Of a DNA stretch of 64,000 nt, positions 20,958-34,200 are shown piece by piece. Each line of letters begins with the position of its first letter. Positions within the stretch are counted from its first letter, which is position 1. The DNA lies in contig CM060071.1 in NCBI GenBank assembly GCA_030533445.1, positions 124,001 through 188,000 of the forward strand. The letters run 5' to 3'. The notes beneath the pieces are model-generated. The model ran no database searches and had not been told where the DNA came from. It saw nothing but the letters and a program-made list of their open reading frames with translations. The stretch comes from Cyprinodon diabolis. Its lineage: Eukaryota; Chordata; Actinopteri; Cyprinodontiformes; Cyprinodontidae. Made by a program: the position numbers and the translations under genes.

Positions 20958-21410
20958 AACTTCTGTTGTAGGTCTATATTTCCGTTGTGGTTTTATATAT
21001 CTGTTGCGGCTTTTGTATTTCTGTTTCTACTTTTGTGTTTCTGTTGCAGCTTTTGTATTTATGTTGCAGATTTTGTGTTTCTGTTGCGGCTTCTGTATTT
21101 CTGTTGTTGCCTTTGTATTTATGTTACAGCTTTTTTTATTTATTTTGCAGATTTTGTATTTCTGATGCAGCTTTTGTATTTGTGTTGTGGCTTTTGTAAT
21201 GGCGTTGCAGCTTTTGTAATTGTGTTGCGGCTTTTGCATTTGCGTTGCAGCTTTTGCATTTGTGTTGCGGGTCTTTAATTTCTGTTGAGGCTTTTGTATT
21301 TCTGTTGTGGCATTTGTATTTCTTTTGCAGCTTTAGTAATAGTGTTGCTGCTTTTTTATTTGTGCTGCGGCTTTTGTATTTTTGTTGTGGCTGTTGTATT
21401 TGTGTTTCTT
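20958..21410 (+). repeat. 20-bp minisatellite (about 22 units)
   Basis: Units of the form CTTTTGTATTTCTGTTGCGG follow each other with exactly 20-bp spacing over most of the stretch (clear in 21180-21300). Substitutions are frequent and there are few indels. Because 60 bp is a multiple of three, both strands stay open for 70-140 codons with low-complexity leucine/cysteine or lysine/glutamine-rich peptides; these are not genes. Confidence 0.9.
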
Positions 21411-21923
21411 CCTGCATAACCCCAAAACAACCAGTAAGTTTGCAACAGCACTTGGCATTAAAGACTAATACGGATCATTACGATATATTTTTATTCTATT
21501 AATTATATTTACTGTTTTTGATTTTAATTTTTACAAAGAAAATGTTAATTTAACATGTCTTAATGGTAAGGGAAAAAAAAACTTGGTCAGACAGCCATTA
21601 CAGATCTCATCATGTGCAATCCCTAGTGGCAGCTCAGTTTGGGAATCCCTGGCCTAGTGCTTTGCCCTATCCCCCAAAAAAGCAAACAAAAATTCCCTAT
21701 AAGGCTAAAACTGTAAGTGTACCTTTTGTATGTTCATATCAATCAGGGTAGTTGTGGAAGAGATCTCATTATTGAGTTCATCCTCATTGCTGGAACAACT
21801 GGGTTCTTCCTCCCCATTAGCCAAAGTGTCCGTTTTGCTGTCATCATTATAGCCAGCATTCTACAGATTGAAAACATAAAGATAATGAATACCTGAATGA
21901 ATGACTTCATGTATATCAAGTAC
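21411..21923. other. non-coding DNA, unassigned
   Basis: No gene or clear repeat recognised. Short frames on both strands carry no familiar motif. Confidence 0.35.
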
Positions 21924-22229
21924 ATCCATCCATCCATCCATCCATCCATCCATCCATCCATCCATCCATCCATCCATCCATCCATCCATTCATCCATTTT
22001 CTGAAATGTTTTTTCCAAAGCGGGGGACGCAAGAGGTGCTGGTGCCTATCTCCAGATGTCTACGGGTGAGAGGCGGGGTCCACCCTGGACAGGTTGCCAG
22101 TCAATCGTAGGGCAACACAGACAAACAACAATTCACACTCACACCTATGGAGAATTTAGAGAAGGCAATTAACCTAACAGTCATGTTTTTGGACTGGGGG
22201 GAAGCTGGAGTACCCGGAGAGAACCCACA
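21924..22229 (-). repeat. (TCCA)n tract and attached teleost retroposon 3' tail
   Basis: A nearly perfect (TCCA)n run (21924-21996) is followed by a TTTTCTGAAATG...GGTGCTGGTGCCTATCTCC...GGACAGGTTGCCAGTC...CACTCACACCTATGGAG stretch, a dispersed teleost repeat whose 3' end carries a (TGGA)n tail. The tail type suggests an RTE-clade LINE or a SINE that uses its machinery, read on the minus strand. It abuts the 5' truncation point of the LINE at 22230. Confidence 0.65.
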
Positions 22230-23274
22230 CATGAGACCCAGAAGGATCACAACGACAATCAAAGGTATGCAAATAATCTTCACTCTAAGCTACCAGAGAA
22301 AAAAAGGTCACAGGGCCAAGGACATAATATTATGCAATGGATCTATAAGTGGGATTAAACATTTCTGTAACAAGAAAAACAGAGGTGTTGATTTATAACC
22401 CTTGAACTGTGGCCTGGTGTCTAATGTAACAGACATCCTTTCAGAGATCATGAAAAAACGCCCGACCTTGGAATAACTCATCATACAAGCTGAAGCCTTG
22501 GGCGACGCAGCCCTGAGAAAATCAGAGATACTGAAACAGGATTACATACGTCTGCTCAATTTAGTTGATGGTCTTAATGTCAAGGTGTTTCTCAGCGGCC
22601 CTCATGTGCCCATTAATTGTGGAGATGAAATGTTTTCCAGAGTTCTGATGTTAAACAAATGACTGGATGCAACATGCAAACAAACAACTGTAATGTTCAT
22701 AGACAACTTTAACATGTTTTGGGAGAGGAGACATCTGTTCAACAGAGATGGTTTCTCTTTAAATAGGTCAGGAGCGAAACGGCTGATATCAAACATTTTC
22801 TATTCTGTTAATCATGCACCATCAGCTTTGTTCCAAAACAAAGCTCAACCAGTGCCTAAACACACAATAAGCCCAGTACAGCCTGAACAAGCCAAGATAA
22901 AGATGGCCAAAAAGATGACACAGAAAGAGCCTACGTCAGAACTACAGGAGGATTCATCCCAGATCTCAGCAGGACAAAAATAGGACTCCCCTTTAAATTC
23001 CAAAGAGAACCAAAAACCCCCATCCCCACAGACACCAGTCCAAACTGCACCCAATTCCCCCTCTTCTCCACAAAGCCCAGAGGTTCCTTTTCTGGAATTT
23101 TCTCATAACATGAACAAAGTCTTCAAGATTGGCCTACAGTTGACATCCTCTCCACATAGCCATTCTGAAAGCCGCAGCTATGTGAAAAAACCAGCATCTT
23201 CTAAAAGCAGCAGAGCCCCAGATCCTCCTCTACATATCACGGAACGTCAGGACCTTCAGATAACTTCTCCGTGA
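22230..23274 (+). pseudogene. LINE ORF1 (copy 1), broken
   Basis: Lacks the first 150 or so codons. Stops interrupt it near 22397, 22473, 22659 and 22981. The esterase-like core (VKVFLSGPHVPINCGDE, FIDNFNMFWERRHLFNRDGF) and the proline/serine-rich tail up to RQDLQITSP and TGA (23272-23274) are kept. It shares the non-canonical active-site residues seen in copy 2, so those are a subfamily property and not decay of one copy. Confidence 0.85.
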
Positions 23275-23364
23275 TACACACCGGGCCCTGGCAACAAGCT
23301 TATCAGACATAACAGTTTCCAGCATCAGCTTGGGCCTTACACCGGAGCTTATGGAATATCTGTG

Positions 23365-25767
23365 ATGATACGTGGCAGAAATAAGAAAAACAAAATGGGA
23401 ACAAACAGGAACAGACACTTAAGAGTCATAAACTGTCAGATGCAGCCTGCTACAGAGACAACATCAACCACTAAATCATATAAACTGGCTTTATTAAACA
23501 TTAGATCACTGTCAGGAAAATCCCTTTTAATTAATGACTTTATTATTAACAATAATGTTGATGTTTTTAACAGAAACATGTTTACATGAACTTAATGAAG
23601 CACATATTCTGTTGGAGTCGTCTCCTCCAAATTACAATTTTCTTTGCGAGAGCAGACAGCAAAGGAAAGGTGGAGGAGTGGCAACATTGTTTAATGACTC
23701 GTTGAAGTGTAAAAATGTGTTTTTGGGAAAATTTTACTCTTTTGAACATTTGGCTCTGCAGGTAAAGAGCCCGGTACAAACTATGTTTCTAAATGTTTAC
23801 AGGCCTCCTAAGTCCACGTCAAACTTTTTAAAATGATTTTAGTGACCTCCTGTCTTTGATATGCATTGATTTAGAATGTTTAGTTATTGTGGGAGACTTT
23901 AACTTTCACGCTGACAACCCTGAAGACAGAAGTGCAAAAGAACTGTGTGACACACTTAGAAACTTTGGTTTAACTCAACATGTTAAACAACCAACGCACA
24001 AACAGGGACATATTTTAGACTTGATCATCACTAAAGGTCTGAAGATTTCTAAAGTCAGTGTTACTGATGTTGCCCTATCCGATCACTTTTCTATTACCTT
24101 TGAGGGCATCATTTCCAGTGACTCATTTAGCCGAAGGGACATCATAAGAAAATGCACCTTTAAGGAAAATGCCACAGAAACCTTTATTCAAGCTTACTCT
24201 GCTACTTCAACCTTGGGGTGCAACTCAGTAGATGAGCTAGTAGATAACTTTCAGTCTAAAGTCTCAGACATCATTACCTGCATTGCTCCAATTAAAGTGA
24301 AAGTCTTTTCCGGAAAAAAAAAAAAAATCTCCTTGGAGAAGTGCTCCAGCAGTTAGAAGTGAAAAAAGGGAGTGTCAAAAAGCTGAACGCAGGTGGAGAA
24401 AGACGAAACTCCAGGTTCACTATGACATCTATAAAGAGAGACTTTACAAATATAGCTTACAATTGAAAAATGCAAGAGAATCTTTCTTCTCTGAAATCAT
24501 TAACAAGAACATTAATAATACTCGTGCGTTATTTGCCACAGTCGACAAGTTAACAAATCCTCCTGTGTCCGTGGCTCCTGAACTCCACTCCACCCGGGCC
24601 TGCAATGAATTTGCTAATTTCTTTACTGAGAAAATCCTAAAGATCAGAGGATCAGTTTATACATCCATATCAAGTTCAGTACCAAAGTTGTCTCCAACTG
24701 GAATTGATCTTGACCAAATGTCCCAATTCAGCCAAATAAACTACAAAAGCTTAGAGGAAATCATGCAGCAGCTAAGGTTCTCCTGCTGCTGCCTTGATGT
24801 TTTACCCACAGCTTTCTTTAAGAAAGTTTTGCCTGTCATAGCGTCTGATTTGACTCCGATAATAAACACGTCCCTTCTGTCAGGTGTTTTCCCGCAGTCG
24901 CTAAAAACAGCAAATATCAAACCACTGCTGAAAAAGAACAGTTTAGACAAACTACTACTCCAGAACTACAGGCCGATATCAAACATCCCCTTTATCAGTA
25001 AGATTATTGAAAAAGCTGTGTTTCAACAATTAAACACTTTCTTAGATCTGACCAGCCGCTTTGACGTTTTCCAGTCAGGTTTCCGTGCTCACCACAGTAC
25101 AGAGACCACCCTTATCAAGGTGTTTAATGACATCCGTATAAATACAGACTGCAGAAGAACCACAGTGCTGGTACTATTTGACCTCAGTGCAGCATTCGAT
25201 ACTGTAGATCACTCCATCCTTAGAGTGCCTGGAAAACTGGGTCGGCCTCCCTGGTACAGCTCTCAACTGGTTTAAATCCTACTTAAAGGACAGGGACTTT
25301 TTTGTGTCAGTAGGCAACTTTACATCAGAGATGACAAAAATCACATGTGGGGTTCCCCAAGGATCCATCCTGGGTCCCCTCCTATTCAATATCTACATGG
25401 TCCCTCTCGCTCAGTTAATAAAAAACAACAACATCAGCTACCATAACTATGCAGACGACACACAGCTTTACATCACCATGTCACCAGGTGACTATGAACC
25501 AATTCAAGCACTGAGGAAATGCTTACAAGAAATCAATGCCTGGATGTGCCATCATTTTCTTCAACTGAATAAAAACAAAACTGAAGTAATAATCTTTGGA
25601 CCAATAGAGGAGAGATCTAAAGTTAGCACACAGCTTCAGTCACTTCAGCTAGTAACCACTGATCAGGCCCGAAATCTAGGTGTAGTACTGGATTAAGACT
25701 TGAACCTCCAAAAGCATTGAAAGACAATTACAATGTCGGCTTTCTATCACCTGAAGAACATTTCCAG
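23365..25767 (+). pseudogene. LINE ORF2 (copy 1), frameshifted
   Basis: Endonuclease, reverse transcriptase and part of the C-terminal region, in five frame pieces. It starts at ATG 23365 after a GTG. Compared with copy 2, it has a 5-nt deletion near 23563 (before the TETW motif), an extra A near 23832, a longer A run near 24318-24329 and a 2-nt deletion near 25220. RT motifs remain, including [31 protein letters not shown] and YADDTQLYI. It is cut at 25767 by the array. Inactive. Confidence 0.9.
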
Positions 25768-28299
25768 ATTATTATTCTAAAGGGCTTTGGATTCTAAAGG
25801 GTATTGGTTTATAAAGGGCTCTGGTTTATAAAGCCGTCTGGTTTTTAAAGGGCTTTGGTTTATAGCGGGCTCTGGTGTATAAAGGGTTCTGGTTTATAAA
25901 GGGCTCAGGTTTTGTAACAGGCTCTGGTTTATAAGCAGCTTTGGTTTATAATGGGCCCTGGTTTATAACGGGCTTTGGTTTATAAAGCGCTCTGGTTTAT
26001 AACCGACTTTGGTTTATAAAGGGCTCTGGTTTATAACAGGCTCTGGTATATAAAGGGCTTTGGTTTCTAAAGGGCTTTAGTTTTTAAAGGGCTTTGGTTT
26101 ATAAAATGCTCTGGTTTATAAAGAGCTCTGGTTTATAACGGGCTCTGGTTTATAACAGGCTCTGGTTTATAAAGGGCTTTGGTATCTAAACGGCTTTGGT
26201 TTCTAAAGGGCTCTTGTTTATAAAGGACTTTGGTTTATAAAGGGCTTTGGTTTTTAATGGATTCTGGTTTGTAAAGGGCTCTGGTTCATAAAGTGCTCTG
26301 GTTTATAACGGGCTCTGGTTCATAACCGGCTTTGGTTTATAAAGGGCTCTGGTTTATAATGGGCTCTGGTTTATAACTGGCTTTGGTTTATAGAGGGCTC
26401 TTGTTTATAACGGGCTCTGGTTTATAACAGGCTCTGGTTTATAAAGGGCTTTCGTATCTAAACGGCTTTGGTTTCTAAGGGGCTCTTGTTTATAAAGGAC
26501 TTTGGTTTATAAAGGGCTCTGGTTTATAACGGGATCCGGTTCATAACAGGCTTTGGTTTATAAAGGGCTTTGGTTTATAACGGGCTCTGGTTTATAACAG
26601 GCTCTGTTTTATAAAGGGCTTTCGTATCTAAACGGCTTTGGTTTCTAAGGGGCTCTTGTTTATAAAGGACTTTGGTTTATAAAGGGCTCTGGTTTATAAC
26701 GGGATCTGGTTCATAACAGGCTTTGGGTTTTAAATGGCTCTGGTTTATAAAGGGTTTTGGTTTATAACGGCTTTGGATTATAACAGGCTCTGGTTTATAA
26801 AGGGCTCTGGTTTTTAAAGGGACCTGGTTAATAATGGGCTCTGGTTCATAAAGGGCTCTGGTTTATAAAGGACTCAGGTTTATAAAGGGCTCTGGTTAAT
26901 AAAGAGCTCTTGTTTATAAAGGACTCTGGTTTATAACGGGCTCTGGTTTATAAAGGGCTCTGGTTAATAAAGAGCTTTCATTTATAAAGGGCTCTGGTTT
27001 ATTACAGGCTCTAGTTTATAAAGGTGTTTGGTTTATAAAGGGCTATGGTTTATAAAGCGCTCCTGTTTATAACAGGCTCTGGTTTATAAAGGGCTTTGGT
27101 TTATAACGGCTCTGGTTTGTAAAAGGCTTTGGTTTATAAAAAGCTCTAGTTTATAAAGGGTTCTGGTTTATAATGGGCTCTGGTTTATAAAGGGCTCTGG
27201 TTTATAACGGGCTCTGGTTTATAAAGGGTTCTGGTTTCTAAAGGGCTTTGGTTTTGTGACAGACTCTGGTTTGTAACGGGCTCTGGTTTATAACCGTCTT
27301 TGATTTATAACGGGCTCTGGTTTATAAAGGGTTCTGGTTTATAAAGGGCTCAGGTTTTGTAACAGGCTCTGGTTTATAAGCGGCTTTGGTTTATAATGGG
27401 CCCTGGTTTATAACGGGCTTTGGTTTATAAAGCGCTCTGGTCTATAACAGGCTCAGATTTATAACCGGTTTTGGTAGATAAAGGGCCCTGGTTTATAACG
27501 TGCACTGGTTTATAACCGGCTTTGGTTTATAAAAGGCTCTGGTTTATAACAGGCTCTGGTATATAAAGGGCTATGGTTTCTAAAGGGCTTTAGTTTTTAA
27601 AGGGCTTCGGTTTATAAAGGGCTCTGGTTTATAAAGAGCTCTGGTTTATAATGGGCTCTGGTTTATAACAGGCTTTGGTTTATAAAGAGCCCTGGTTTAT
27701 AACTTACTCTGGTTTATAAAGGGCTCTGGTTAATAAAGAGTTCTTCAGTATAAAGGGCTCTAGTTTATAACAGGCTCTGGTTTATAAAGGGCTCTGGTTT
27801 ATAAAGCCGCTCTGGTTTATAACAGGCTCTGGTTTATAACGGGCTCTGGATTATAAAGGGCTTTGGTTTATAAAGAGCTCTGGTTCATAAAGGATTCTGG
27901 TTTATAACAGGCTCTGGTTTATAAAGCGCTTTGGTTTTTAATGGACTCTGGTTTATAACGGGCTCTGGTTTATAACAGGCTCTGGTTTATAAAGGGCTTT
28001 GGTAGCTGAACGGCTTTGGTTTATAATGGGCTCTGTTTTATAACTGGCTTTGGTTTATAAAGGGCTCTGGTTTATAACGGGCTCTGGTTTATAACAGGTT
28101 CTTGTTTATAAAGGGTTTTGGTATCTAAACGGCTTTGGTTTCTAAGGGGCTCTTGTTTATAAAGGACTTTGGTTTATAAAGGGCTCTGGTTTATAAAGGG
28201 ATCTGGTTCATAACAGGCTTTGGGGTATAACGGGCTCTGGTTTATAAAGGGTTTTGGTTTATAACGGCTTTGGATTATAACGGGCTCTGGTTTATAAAG

Positions 28300-31200
28300 G
28301 GCTTTGGTTTATAAAGGGCGTTGGTTTATAAAGGTCTCTGGTTTTTAAAGGGATCTGTTTAATAAAGGGCTCTGGTTAATAAAGAGCTATGGGTTATAAA
28401 TAGCTCTGTTTTATAATGGGCTCTGGTTTAAAACGGGCTCTGGTTTATAACGGGCTCTGGATTATAAAGGGCTTTGGTTTATAAAGAGATCTGGTATATA
28501 AAGGGCTTTGGTTTCTAAAGGGCTTTAGTTTTTAAAGGGCTTCGGTTTATAAAGGGCTCTGGTTTATAAAGAGCTCTGGTTTATAATGGGCTCTGGTTTA
28601 TAACAGGCTTTGGTTTATAAAGAGCCCTGGTTTATAACTTACTCTGGTTTATAAAGGGCTCTGGTTAATAAAGAGTTCTCGTGTATAAAGGGCTCTGGTT
28701 TATAACAGGCTCTGGTTTATAAAGGGCTCTGGTTTATAAAGCCGCTCTGGTTTATAACAGGCTCTGGTTTATAAAGGGCTCTGGTTTATAACGGGCTCTG
28801 GTTTATAACGGGCTCTGGATTGTAAAGGGCTTTGGTTTATAAAGAGCTCTGGTTCATAAAGGATTCTGGTTTATAACGGGCTCTGGTTTATAAAGCGCTT
28901 TGGTTTTTAATGGACTCTGGTTTATAACGGGCTCTGGTTTATAACAGGCTCTGGTTTATAAAGGGCTTTGGTATCTAAATGGCTTTGGTTTCTAAAGGGC
29001 TCTTGTTTATAAACGGCTTTGGTTTATAAAGGGCTCTGGTTTATAATGGGCTCTGTTTTATAACTGGCTTTGGTTTATAAAGGGCTCTGGTTTATAACGG
29101 GCTCTGGTTTATAACAGGTTCTGGTTTATAAAGGGCTTTGGTATCTAAACGGCTTTGGTTTCTAAGGGGCTCTTGTTTATAAAGGACTTTGGTTTATAAA
29201 GGGCTCTGGTTTTTAAAGGGATCTGTTTAATAAAGGGCTCTGGTTAATAAAGAGCTATGGTTTATAAATAGCTCTGTTTTATAATGGGCTCTGGTTTAAA
29301 ACGGGCTCTGGTTTATAACGGGCTCTGGATTATAAAGGGCTTTGGTTTATAAAGAGATCTGGTTTATAAAGGGTTCTGGTTTATAGCGGGCTCTGGTTTA
29401 TAAAGCGCTTTGGTTTTTAATGTACTCTGGTTTATAACGGGCTCTAGTTTATAAAAGGCTCTGGTTTATAAAGGGCTTTAGTTTTTAAAGGGCTTCGGTT
29501 TATAAAGGGCTCTGGTTTATAAAGAGCTCTGGTTTATAATGGGCTCTGGTTTATAACAGGCTTTGGTTTATAAAGAGCCCTGGTTTATAACTTACTCTGG
29601 TTTATAAAAGGCTCTGGTAAATAAAGAGTTCTCATGTATAAAGGGCTCTGGTTTATAACAGGCTCTGGTTTATAAAGGGCTCAAGTTTATAAAGCCGCTC
29701 TGGTTTATAAAGGGCTCTGGTTTATAACGGGCTCTGGTTTCTAAAGGGCCCTTGTTTATAAAGGACTTTGGTTTATAAAGGGCTTTGGTTTTTAATGGAC
29801 TCTGGTTTATAACGGGCTCTGGTTTATAAAGCGCTTTGGTTTTTAATGGACTCTGGTTTATAACGGGCTCTGGTTTATAACAGGCTCTGGTTTATAAAGG
29901 GCTTTGGTATCTAAACGGCTTTGGTTTCTAAAGGGCTCTTGTTTATAAAGGACTTTGTTTTATAAAGGGCTTTGGTTTTTAATGGACTCTGGTTTGTAAT
30001 GGGCTCTGGTTCATAAACGGCTTTGGTTTATAAAGGGCTCTGGTTTATAATGGGCTCTGTTTTATAACTGGCTTTGGTTTATAAAGGGCTCTGGTTTATA
30101 ACGGGCTCTGGTTTATAACAGGTTCTGGTTTATAAAGGGCTTTGGTATCTAAACGGCTTTGGTTTCTAAGGGGCTCTTGTTTATAAAGGACTTTGGTTTA
30201 TAAAGGGCTCTGGTTTATAAAGGGCTTTGGTTTATAAAATGCGTTGGTTTATAAAGGGCTCTGGATTTTAAAGGGATCTGTTAATAAAGGGCTCTGGTTA
30301 ATAAAGAGCTCTGTTTTATAATGGGCTCTGGTTTATAAAAGGCTCTGGTTTATAAAGGACTCTGGTTTATAACGGGCTCTGTTTTATAACCGGCTTTGGT
30401 TTATAAAGGGCTCTGGTTTATAACGGGCTCTGGTTTATAACAGGTTCTGGTTTATAAAGGGCTTTGGTATCTAAACGGCTTTGGTTTCTAAGGGGCTCTT
30501 GTTTATAAAGGACTTTGGTTTATAAAGGGCTCTGGTTTATAACGGGATCTGGTTCATAACAGGCTTCGGGGTATAACGGGCTCTGGTTTATAAAGGGATC
30601 TGGTTTATAACGGGCTCTGGTTTATAAAGCGCTTTGGTTTTTAATGGACTCTGGTTTATAACGGGCTCTGGTTTATAACAGGCTCTGGTTTATAAAGGGC
30701 TTTGGTTTCTAAAGGGCTTTAGTTTTTAAAGGGCTTCGGTTTATAAAGGGCTCTGCTTTATAAAGAGCTCTGGTTTATAATGGGCTCTGGTTAATAAAGA
30801 GTTCTCGTGTATAAAGGGCTCTGGTTTATAACAGGCTCTGGTTTATAAAGGGCTCTGGTTTATAAAGCCGCTCTGGTTTATAACAGGCTCTGGTTTATAA
30901 AGGGCTCTGGTTTATAACGGGCTCTGGTTTATTAAGGGCTTTGGTATCTAAACGGCTTTGGTTTCTAAAGGGCTCTTGTTTATAAAGGACTTTTGTTTAT
31001 AAAGGGCTTTGGTTTTTAATGGACTCTGGTTTATAACGGGCTCTGGTTTATAAAGCGCTTTGGTTTTTAATTGACTCTGGTTTATAACGGGCTCTGGTTT
31101 ATAAAGGGCTTTGGTATCTAAACGGCTTTTGTTTCTAAAGGGCTCTTGTTTATAAAGGACTTTGGTTTATAAAGGGCTTTGGTTTTTAATGGACTCTGGT

Positions 31201-34200
31201 TTGTAAAGGGCTTTGGTTCATAAAGTGCTCTGGTTTATAACGGGCTCTGGTTCATATCCGGCTTTGGTTTATAAAGGGCTCTGGTTTATAATGGGCTCTG
31301 GTTTATAACTGGCTTTGGTTTATAAAGGGCTTTCGTATCTAAACGACTTTGGTTTCTAAGGGGCTCTTGTTTATAAAGGACTTTGGTTTATAAAGGGCTC
31401 TGGTTTATAACGGGATCTGGTTCATAACAGGCTTTGGGTTTTAACAGGCTCTGGTTTATAAAGGGTATTGGTTTATAACGGCTTTGGATTATAATAGGCT
31501 CTGGTTTATAAAGGGTTCTGGTTTATAAAGGGCTCAGGTTTTGCAACAGGCTCTGGTTTATAAGCGGCTTTGGTTTATAATGGGCCCTGGTTTATAACGG
31601 GCTTTGGTTTATAAAGCGCTCTGGTTTATAACCGACTTTGGTTTATAAAGGGCTCTGGTTTATAACAGGCTCTGGTATATAAAGGGCTTTGGTTTCTAAA
31701 GGGCTTTAGTTTTTAAAGGGCTTTGGTTTATAAAATGCTCTGGTTCATAAAGAGCTCTGGTTTATAACGGGCTCTGGTTTATAACAGGCTCTGGTTTATA
31801 AAGGGCTTTGGTATCTAAACGGCTTTGGTTTCTAAAGGGCTCTTGTTTATAAAGGACTTTGGTTTATAAAGGGCGTTGGTTTTTAATGGACTCTGGTTTG
31901 TAAAGGGCTCTGGTTCATAAAGTGCTCTGGTTTATAACTGGCTTTGGTTTATAAAGGGCTCTTGTTTATAACGGGCTCTGGTTTATAACAGGCTCTGGTT
32001 TATAAAGTGCTCTGGTTTATAACGGGCTTTGGTTTATAAAGGGCTCTGGTTTATAACAGGCTCTGGTTTATAACAGGCTCTGGTTTATAAAGGGCTTTCG
32101 TATCTAAACGGCTTTGGTTTCTAAGGGGCTCTTGTTTATAAAGGACTTTGGTTTATAAAGGGCTCTGGTTTATAACGGGATCTGGTTCATAACAGGCTTT
32201 GGGTTTTAACAGGCTCTGGTTTATAAAGGGTTTTGGTTTATAACGGCTTTGAATTATAACAGGCTCTGGTTTATAAAGAGCTCTGGTTTTTAAAGGGACC
32301 TGGTTAATAATGGGATCTGGTTTATAAAGGGCTCTGGTTTATAAAGGACTCAGGTTTATAAAGGGCTCTGGTTAATAAAGAGCTCTTGTTTATAAAGGAC
32401 TCTGGTTTATAATGGGCTCTGGTTGATAAAGGGCTCTGGTTAATAAAGAGCTTTCATACATAAATGGCTCTGGTTTATTACAGGCTCTAGTTTATAAAGG
32501 TGTTTGGTTTATAAAGGGCTCTGGTTTATAAAGGGCTTTGGTTTATAACGGCTCTGGTTTGTAAAAGGCTTTGGTTTATAAAAACCTCTAGTTTATAATG
32601 GGTTCTGGTTTATAATGGGCTCTGGTTTATAAAGGGCTCTGGTTTATAACAGGCTCTGGTTTATAAAGGGCTCTGGTTTATAACGGGCTCTGGTTTATAA
32701 CGGGCTCTGGATTATAAACGGCTTTGGTTTATAAAGAGCTCTGGTTCATAAAGGATTCTGGTTTATAACGGGCTCTGGTTTATAAAGCGCTTTGGTTTTT
32801 AATGGACTCTGGTTTATAACGGGCTCTGGTTTATAACAGGCTCTGGTTTATAAAGGGCTTTGGTATCTAAACGGCTTTGGTTTCTAAAGGGCTCTTGTTT
32901 ATAAAGGACTTTGGTTTATAAAGGGCTCTTGTTTATAACGGGCTCTGGTTTATAACAGGCTCTGGTTTATAAAGGGCACTGGTTTATAACGGGCTTTGGT
33001 TTATAAAGGGCTCTGGTTTATAACGGGCTCTGGTTTATAACAGGCTCTGGTTCATAAAGGGCTCTGGTTTTTAAAGAGACCTGGTTAATAATGGGCTCTG
33101 GTTTATAAAGGGCTCTGTTTTATAACGGGCTCTGGTTTATAACGGGCTCTGGATTATAAAGGGCTTTGGTTTATAAAGAGCTCTGGTTCATAAAGGATTC
33201 TGGTTTATAACGGGCTCTGGTTTATAAAGCGCTTTGGTTTTTAATGGACTCTGGTTTATAACGGGCTCTGGTTTATAACAGGCTCTGGTTTATAAAGGGC
33301 TTTGGTATCTAAACGGCTTTGGTTTCTAAAGGGCTCTTGTTTATAAAGGACTTTGGTTTATAAAGGGCTCTGGTTTATAATGGGCTCTGTTTTATAACTG
33401 GCTTTGGTTTATAAAGGGCTCTGGTTTATAACGGGCTCTGGTTTATAACAGGTTCTGGTTTATAAAGGGCTTTGGTATCTAAACGGCTTTGGTTTCTAAG
33501 GGGCTCTTGTTTATAAAGGACTTTGGTTTATAAAGGGCTCTGGTTTATAACGGGATCTGGTTCATAACAGGCTTTGGGGTATAACGGGCTCTGGTTTATA
33601 AAGGGTTCTGGTTTATAAAGGTCTCAGGTTTTGTAACAGGCTCTGGTTTATAAGCGGCTTTGGTTTATAATGGGCCCTGGTATATAACGGGCTTTGGTTT
33701 ATAAAGCGCTCTGGTTAATAACCGACTTTGGTTTGTAAAGGGCTCTGGTTTATAACAGGCTCAGGTATATAAAGGGCTTTGGTTTCTAAAGGGCTTTAGT
33801 TTTTAAAGGGCTTTGGTTTATAAAATGCTCTGGTTTATAAAGAGCTCTGGTTTATAACGGGCTCTGGTTCATAACCGGCTTTGGTTTATGAAGGGCTCTG
33901 GTTTATAATGGGCTCTGGTTTATAACTGGCTTTGGTTTATAAAGGGCTCTTGTTTATAACAGGCTCTGGTTTATAACAGGCTCTGGTTTATAAAGGGCTT
34001 TCGTATCTAAACGGCTTTGGTTTCTAAGGGGCTCTTGTTTATAAAGGACTTTGGTTTATAAAGGGCTCTGGTTTATAACGGGATCTGGTTCATAACAGGC
34101 TTTGGTTTATAAAGGGCTCTGGTTTATGACGGGCTCTGGTTTATAACAGGCTCTGGTATATAAAGGGCTTTCGTATCTAAACGGCTTTGGTTTCTAAGGG

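Larger units (their letters stand above)
22230..25767 (+). mobile_element. L2/CR1-group LINE, copy 1 (5' and 3' truncated)
   Basis: Collinear with the better-preserved minus-strand copy at 59.2-63.9 kb. It begins inside ORF1, contains nearly all of ORF2, and ends at 25767 where ORF2 runs into the 17-bp array; about 0.6 kb of 3' sequence is missing. It has many stops and indels. The two copies remain very similar throughout, so they belong to one recent subfamily. Confidence 0.9.

Noticed and set aside
20859..21417. Open frames of 70-139 codons on both strands
   Set aside because: They follow from the 20-bp minisatellite; the peptides are low-complexity and appear on both strands.
18975..25768. 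Common origin of the 33-bp and 17-bp repeats, which both start GGGCTCTGG
   Set aside because: The remainder of the units is unrelated, and a 9-bp match between two repetitive sequences is weak evidence.
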